Assembly (NCBI GenBank): GCA_003427395.1
Contig: BFEA01000815.1
Span: forward strand, 140,057-173,671
Reading direction: 5' to 3'
DNA from: Chara braunii
Taxonomy: Eukaryota; Streptophyta; Charophyceae; Charales; Characeae
DNA length: 33,615 nucleotides
The notes below the pieces were generated by a model that made no database searches, had not been told where the DNA came from, and saw nothing but the letters and a program-made list of their open reading frames with translations. Below, one piece after another: positions 30,208-33,615 of this stretch. Within the stretch, counting starts at the first letter, position 1, and every line of letters starts with the position of its first letter. A program made the position numbers and the translations under genes.

Positions 30208-30270
30208 ATCCGCCACCGCGCCACCAAGCAACACGGGAATGTGGATGGTCTGACACGCCTTCAGCCGCCG
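30208..30270 (+). pseudogene. End of RNase H after the nested insertion
   Basis: ATKQHGNVDGLTRL is the conserved gypsy RNase H terminus (H-G-N-x-D-x-L-x-R). It resumes in frame after the nested element. Confidence 0.75.
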
Positions 30271-30890
30271 AACAAAAGTCCGGCAAGCGAAAAACTCATT
30301 CCGTGAAAGCCGATTTCGCCTCCGATGGAACCTCATTACGGGGAAATGCATGTCCTTCGCAAAGTTGCTACCACGATCCGAGATGGCGATCTCCCCTGAG
30401 GAAGCCGCCACCCCTCTATTTTTTTCCTGTTCCTCAACCCGCTCTTCTGATCCCAGTTCCTCTTCTAGTATGCCCTTTCATATATGCTTCTTCTGCACCT
30501 TGCCTATGATACCGGACGGGGGGGATTCACCTCTAGACGGGCCTAGTTTCATTCCCTGGGTACAGTGCAGTTAGTGTCACGTCATCTGGTCCCACGAGAG
30601 TTGCATCCGGTACTGCAGTAAGAAAAAATGGGACTATCCCAACTGCAGAACGGACCAAGTGCCCACAGAGAAACGGTACGTAGAAGCTAGAACGAACGAT
30701 GGATTTTTGCCAAGTGTCCGTAGAGCGGAGGTCTGGACGGATCTTCTCCTATTGCGGAGGCTCAAAGGAGACCTGGTGGTGGAGCTTATCACAGCGGACG
30801 TAGGCGAGTCACGAAACGGGCTCATGATTACCGATGGCAAGGGTCGACCTTACAGAAACGGAAAGATAAGGAGGACAGTGGGTCTAGTTG
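30271..30890 (+). pseudogene. RNase H-integrase linker, frameshifted
   Basis: Short open stretches. The one at 30659-30895 (LMITDGKGRPYRNGKIRR) resembles the stretch before the gypsy integrase zinc domain. The frame changes at about 30890 before integrase. Confidence 0.5.
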
Positions 30891-30891
30891 G

Positions 30892-31756
30892 TTGACGGTT
30901 CCATACCCTTTTGCTAGGTTCAATTGGACACGAGCAGCCCACGAAGAGGATGCGGTCCACTTTGCGGTCAAATATACGGAACAAGCTATAGAGAAAAACG
31001 GATGGTACTGGTTGGGAATTTGGGAAGATGTCCGACACATCGTCCAGAATTGCCCGGCCTGCGTGGCCGATAAGGCGCCGATGCAGATGCCTCGAACGAT
31101 GGTACTGACTAAGGTAGAACGCCCCTTCCAAAGGGTTAGCATCGATACGACGGATATCAACGTATCGAGAGGTCCCGTTGACCAAGGAGAANTCAATGTC
31201 CTTTTAGTGGCCGTCGATCATTTTTCTAAATNGATCGAAGCCTATCCCATGACCAGNCGGAACTCGCAAGAAGTGGCTTGGTACATTAATCGCTTTCTAT
31301 GCATGCACCTGGGCGTAGAAGAGATACATATGGACAATGGATCCGAGTTCCAATGGGAAGTAGAGCGGCATCTTGTAAGGGCCGACGTTAGGATTTTGTA
31401 CTCACCAGGTCACTGGCCGCAAACCAACGGGCTCGTAGAGAATGCCAACCGAATGATTAAGACCGCACCTAGACGGAATATCACTGCTGGATACCAGACC
31501 TTGGCCTGTCATAGTCGACCACATCCTGGCCGTCTATCGAGCTACTCCTCACGGGAGTATGGGGGTGTCCCCATTCCAACTGAGAACCAATAGTGTCCCC
31601 CGTGTGCAGCCGTCACCTCTAGTGGGTATGAAAGTTAGAGTGCCCCGGGCTCAGCACAAAGACAAGGCCCAACACTACATGGACCTGATGGCCCGGACCT
31701 ATCCCACGCTAGCCCGAAGATGGCAGAAAGTCGTGGATCTGACGCATCAACGATAG
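30892..31756 (+). pseudogene. Integrase, frameshifted
   Basis: Integrase inserts the element cDNA into chromosomes. The zinc-binding HHCC domain is visible: HEEDAVH, then QNCPAC. The catalytic DDE triad is present: Asp in VSIDTTDINV, Asp in IHMDNGSEF, Glu in TNGLVENANRMIK. At about 31500 the frame shifts. The next block continues in another frame as VYRATPHGSMGVSPFQLRTN, a conserved gypsy integrase segment, and runs to a stop at 31754-31756. Three ambiguous bases (31192, 31232, 31257) fall within the core. No chromodomain was recognised after it. Confidence 0.9.
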
Positions 31757-32205
31757 ATCTGGGACTATGAGAATTGACACGCATCAGCGGGCCCTCTGCC
31801 CCGCTATAAAATCGGGGATCTGGTACAGGTACGGAAATCTGCGCGCTCCTGCAAGATCCACCCGCGTTAACTGGCATTTACAAGGTGACGGAAGTTGGCG
31901 CACAAGGCCAACACTCCGTGAAGCTGGTTCCCAGGCACAGCACGCAGGCCAGGCCGCTTACGCGATACGCGGCTGCTCTTCGGCTGTTTCGGCCATCACT
32001 GGACCTCGAGTCGGCCCTCATTCCGTCTAGGTCTTCCCCTTCCCTCTCCTCCTCGTCCTCCCATGCTTCTTCCTCTTCTCGATCCGCATCGCCCCTCGGT
32101 GTTGAGAGTCTAGTCGCGCAGGATGAGCCATCGCCAGCAGGAGCACGAACCGGTAGAGCACTTTCAAACGCCAATCACGGATCATCCATTGCGGCATCGG
32201 TTTAA
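31757..32205 (+). pseudogene. Integrase C-terminal (GPY/F-like) tail
   Basis: After a stop, sequence in two frames (KSGIWYRYGN region, then VTEVGAQGQHSVKLVPRHS) resembles the beta-barrel tail of gypsy integrases. A Ser-rich stretch (about 32030-32090) follows, with a stop at 32203-32205. The last 83 bases overlap the next frame. Confidence 0.55.
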
Positions 32206-32671
32206 TGATGATCGACAGTTACGGTATGACATCCAGCAAGTGAACATCGTCAGGCCGGACATTGCGGATCTTGCCACGTATTCAATGCTGTGTCAGTCGG
32301 TGACGTATGCGGGGGTGTACGTGGATGTGACTCAGCTGCCTGGCCAGGAGGTAACCAGGGTGTTTATCGAGTTCCGCGCGCTCCAAGTGGCCGTCAACTT
32401 CGTACAGAATGTTGCCACCTTTGTCGGCGACTTGACAATATTGGACGAGCATCATCGGGAGCCGGTGTGGGCCTTCTTACGGGATTTCGCGGTGCAAGTA
32501 ACCAGATCGGTGGCACGAGTGTAGGGACGGGCCGACCATCGCTTCATTGCATACGAATCGCTGTTGCAACGGGCGCCAGACGCTCCGCTAGTCTTGGTGC
32601 CTCAGCTCCCCACGGTCCTTCCTCCCGCCGCTCCCCTCAACATCCAAGCCATCCCCCCTCCTTCATACTAA
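32123..32671 (+). CDS. Unrecognised 3' frame of the retrotransposon (ORF3a), one stop
   Basis: It starts at ATG 32123, overlaps the integrase tail by 83 bases in another frame, has one in-frame TAG at 32522-32524 and ends at TAA 32669-32671. The predicted product is about 182 residues if the stop is ignored, starting MSHRQQEHEPVEHF. Hydrophobic and charged residues are balanced, as in a soluble fold (VYVDVTQLPGQEVTRVFIEF). No signal peptide or membrane segment is evident, so it is not an obvious envelope-like protein. The end is Pro/Ala-rich. I do not recognise the family. Position downstream of integrase and base composition like pol suggest it belongs to the element. Confidence 0.5.
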
Positions 32672-32760
32672 ATGGCTCCCTTCTTCTCTTACACCACCCT
32701 CGGCTCCCTTCTTTCTCTTACACCAACCTCCCCTATCAACTCACGGAAAACCCCTATCCC

Positions 32761-33078
32761 ATGCGCAATTTCTCTGAGTATTTGGTGGAGCTGACTGGCG
32801 TGGATCCGCTGCCTTTTGTGGACGAAGACGCGTGGGAGATACATCGGGTGCTGTATCGATCGGTCGTGCTGGGCATGTTCACATTCTTCGTCGAGCACAG
32901 CGACCATAACGTCGGCGAGCATTTGCTCGTGTACTACGTGATCGCGCGGCCCAAAGCCAGAACAGAAGGAGGGATCGGTGGCGCTGTACCCGTTTGGGAA
33001 GACCCGAACGAACAAGCCAGGACTGCTGGAGCTCATTCACATCGAGCTCCTGTCCATCGCGCAGGTGTTTTCCATTAG
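32761..33078 (+). CDS. Unrecognised 3' frame of the retrotransposon (ORF3b)
   Basis: From ATG 32761 the frame reads MRNFSEYLVELTGVDPLPF and contains HRVLYRSVVLGMFTFFVEHS. A weak resemblance to ORF3a (MLCQSVTYAGVYVDVTQ) hints at a duplicated domain, but this is speculative. At about 32980 a neighbouring frame (YPFGKTRTNKPGLLELIHI) looks more protein-like than the one that continues to 33078, suggesting a small frameshift. No known family was recognised. Confidence 0.4.
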   Translation: MRNFSEYLVELTGVDPLPFVDEDAWEIHRVLYRSVVLGMFTFFVEHSDHNVGEHLLVYYVIARPKARTEGGIGGAVPVWEDPNEQARTAGAHSHRAPVHRAGVFH

Positions 33079-33113
33079 CAGGTCCTTTTTCAGTTTGTTT
33101 CCGTTTATTAAAT

Positions 33114-33123
33114 GCCCTGATCG
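33114..33123 (+). repeat. Target-site duplication of SINE (left)
   Basis: GCCCTGATCG matches GCCCTGACCG at 33528-33537 in 9 of 10 positions, bracketing the SINE. Confidence 0.6.
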
Positions 33124-33527
33124 AAAAAAAAAAGTCATCCAGCGGCCTAGCTCAGTTGGTAAGGCTCGCAAGTGGCATTCGGGAGGTCATGGGTTCAATC
33201 CCCATTGGCCAATGCCTTTCTGGGCTTACTTGGCACCCGCTACCCAAGAGATAGACTACTGGATCCCCCGATCGGCATCAAGCAGAGTCTGCTATGTTCG
33301 TAGGGGAGGGGCCTGAGGGGAGGCACGGGGGATTGGTCCGCTTTATCCCTGGTGCTACCGGACGTCCCTTGGCCGGTATCCTGCAGGCTCGAGGGGTCGT
33401 AAAAACCTGGCTCTGGTATGCTACGGGTTTCCCCGTATACCTATAGGTAGGAGTAGTGGTAGGTAGGTAGTGTGAGGAAAAATTGAGAGAAGAGTATAGT
33501 TAAAAAAGAAAAGAAAAGAAAAAAAAA
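33124..33527 (+). mobile_element. tRNA-derived SINE (about 404 bp)
   Basis: The tRNA-like head has an A box TAGCTCAGTTGG (33148-33159) and a B box GGTTCAATCCC (33192-33202). The T arm is perfect: ATGGG and CCCAT around TTCAATC. These are internal pol III promoter elements. A non-tRNA body of about 300 bp follows and ends in an A-rich tail (AAAAGAAAAGAAAAAAAAA). Likely TSDs flank it. An A run also precedes the head, which is unusual. It is nested in the gypsy 3' region, so it is younger than that copy. Confidence 0.7.
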
Positions 33528-33537
33528 GCCCTGACCG

Positions 33538-33615
33538 TTCTACATCGTTTGTCCGCTTGTCCTTTTGTTTGCACTCTCTTGGATTGTCGTGTATTCCTTT
33601 TTTTTTTTTTTTTTT
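33538..33615 (+). other. Continuation of gypsy 3' region to window end
   Basis: T-rich, non-coding-looking sequence resumes after the SINE and ends in a 20-base T run. The polypurine tract and 3' LTR are not recognised. Confidence 0.4.

Larger units (their letters stand above)
25114..33615 (+). mobile_element. Ty3/gypsy LTR retrotransposon, decayed, internal region
   Basis: The order is primer-binding site, gag, protease, reverse transcriptase, RNase H, integrase, then extra 3' frames. RT/RNase H before integrase is the Ty3/gypsy order. The copy is inactive: it has several in-frame stops, at least four frameshifts, an altered RT active site, a 953-bp element nested in RNase H (29255-30207) and a SINE in the 3' part (33124-33527). 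Ambiguous bases lie at 31192, 31232 and 31257. The 3' LTR is not seen and probably lies beyond the window. Confidence 0.92.

Overview
This is a gene-poor, repeat-dense stretch of a eukaryotic nuclear genome from the green/plant lineage. Four things support this. There are U6 snRNA copies with a plant-like 5' hairpin. A mitochondrial rrn18-rrn5 fragment has the order seen in plant and charophyte mitochondria. A Ty3/gypsy element uses the primer site TGGTATCAGAGC, which pairs with plant initiator tRNA-Met. A host gene has long GT-AG introns packed with microsatellites. A charophyte alga such as Chara would fit; that is inference, not proof.

Layout. 1-2800: microsatellite, G-rich repeats, one decayed and one clear U6 retropseudogene; the clear one has a poly(A) tail and a perfect 10-bp target-site duplication (TSD). 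2840-5300: GC-rich minisatellites (29-bp, 16-18-bp and 73-bp units) interrupted by a nuclear insert of mitochondrial DNA (NUMT) carrying 5S rRNA and the 3' end of 18S rRNA. 5690-7670: more degenerate repeats, then the first copy of a dispersed repeat (R1) that ends in a (CT)n tract. R1 recurs inverted at 18.8-19.5 kb and as a fragment at 22.4 kb.

8799-11766: the only recognisable host gene, a RAD6/UBC2-class ubiquitin-conjugating enzyme. Four 3' exons are seen; the N-terminal exons were not found. Its introns hold a (TCT)n tract, an antisense U6 retropseudogene, a tRNA-derived retroposon-like segment and a foldback MITE. 13.0-15.5 kb: a degenerate tandem repeat of about 0.48 kb. One copy carries a hammerhead-ribozyme-like core and a 742-bp non-autonomous hAT element with an 8-bp TSD. 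15.5-22.4 kb: AT-rich DNA with no recognised gene, an assembly gap, members of the foldback MITE family, a tRNA-like segment and microsatellites.

22.4-33.6 kb: three (CT)n blocks, then a decayed Ty3/gypsy retrotransposon (primer site, gag, protease, RT, RNase H, integrase). A 953-bp terminal-inverted-repeat element is nested in RNase H and a tRNA-derived SINE in the 3' part. Downstream of integrase are one or two unrecognised reading frames, the least explained coding material here. The 3' LTR is not seen within the window.

Taken together, the window records nested transposition: LINE-type machinery moved U6 and tRNA-derived RNAs, hAT and foldback elements landed inside other repeats, and a gypsy element decayed by stops and frameshifts.
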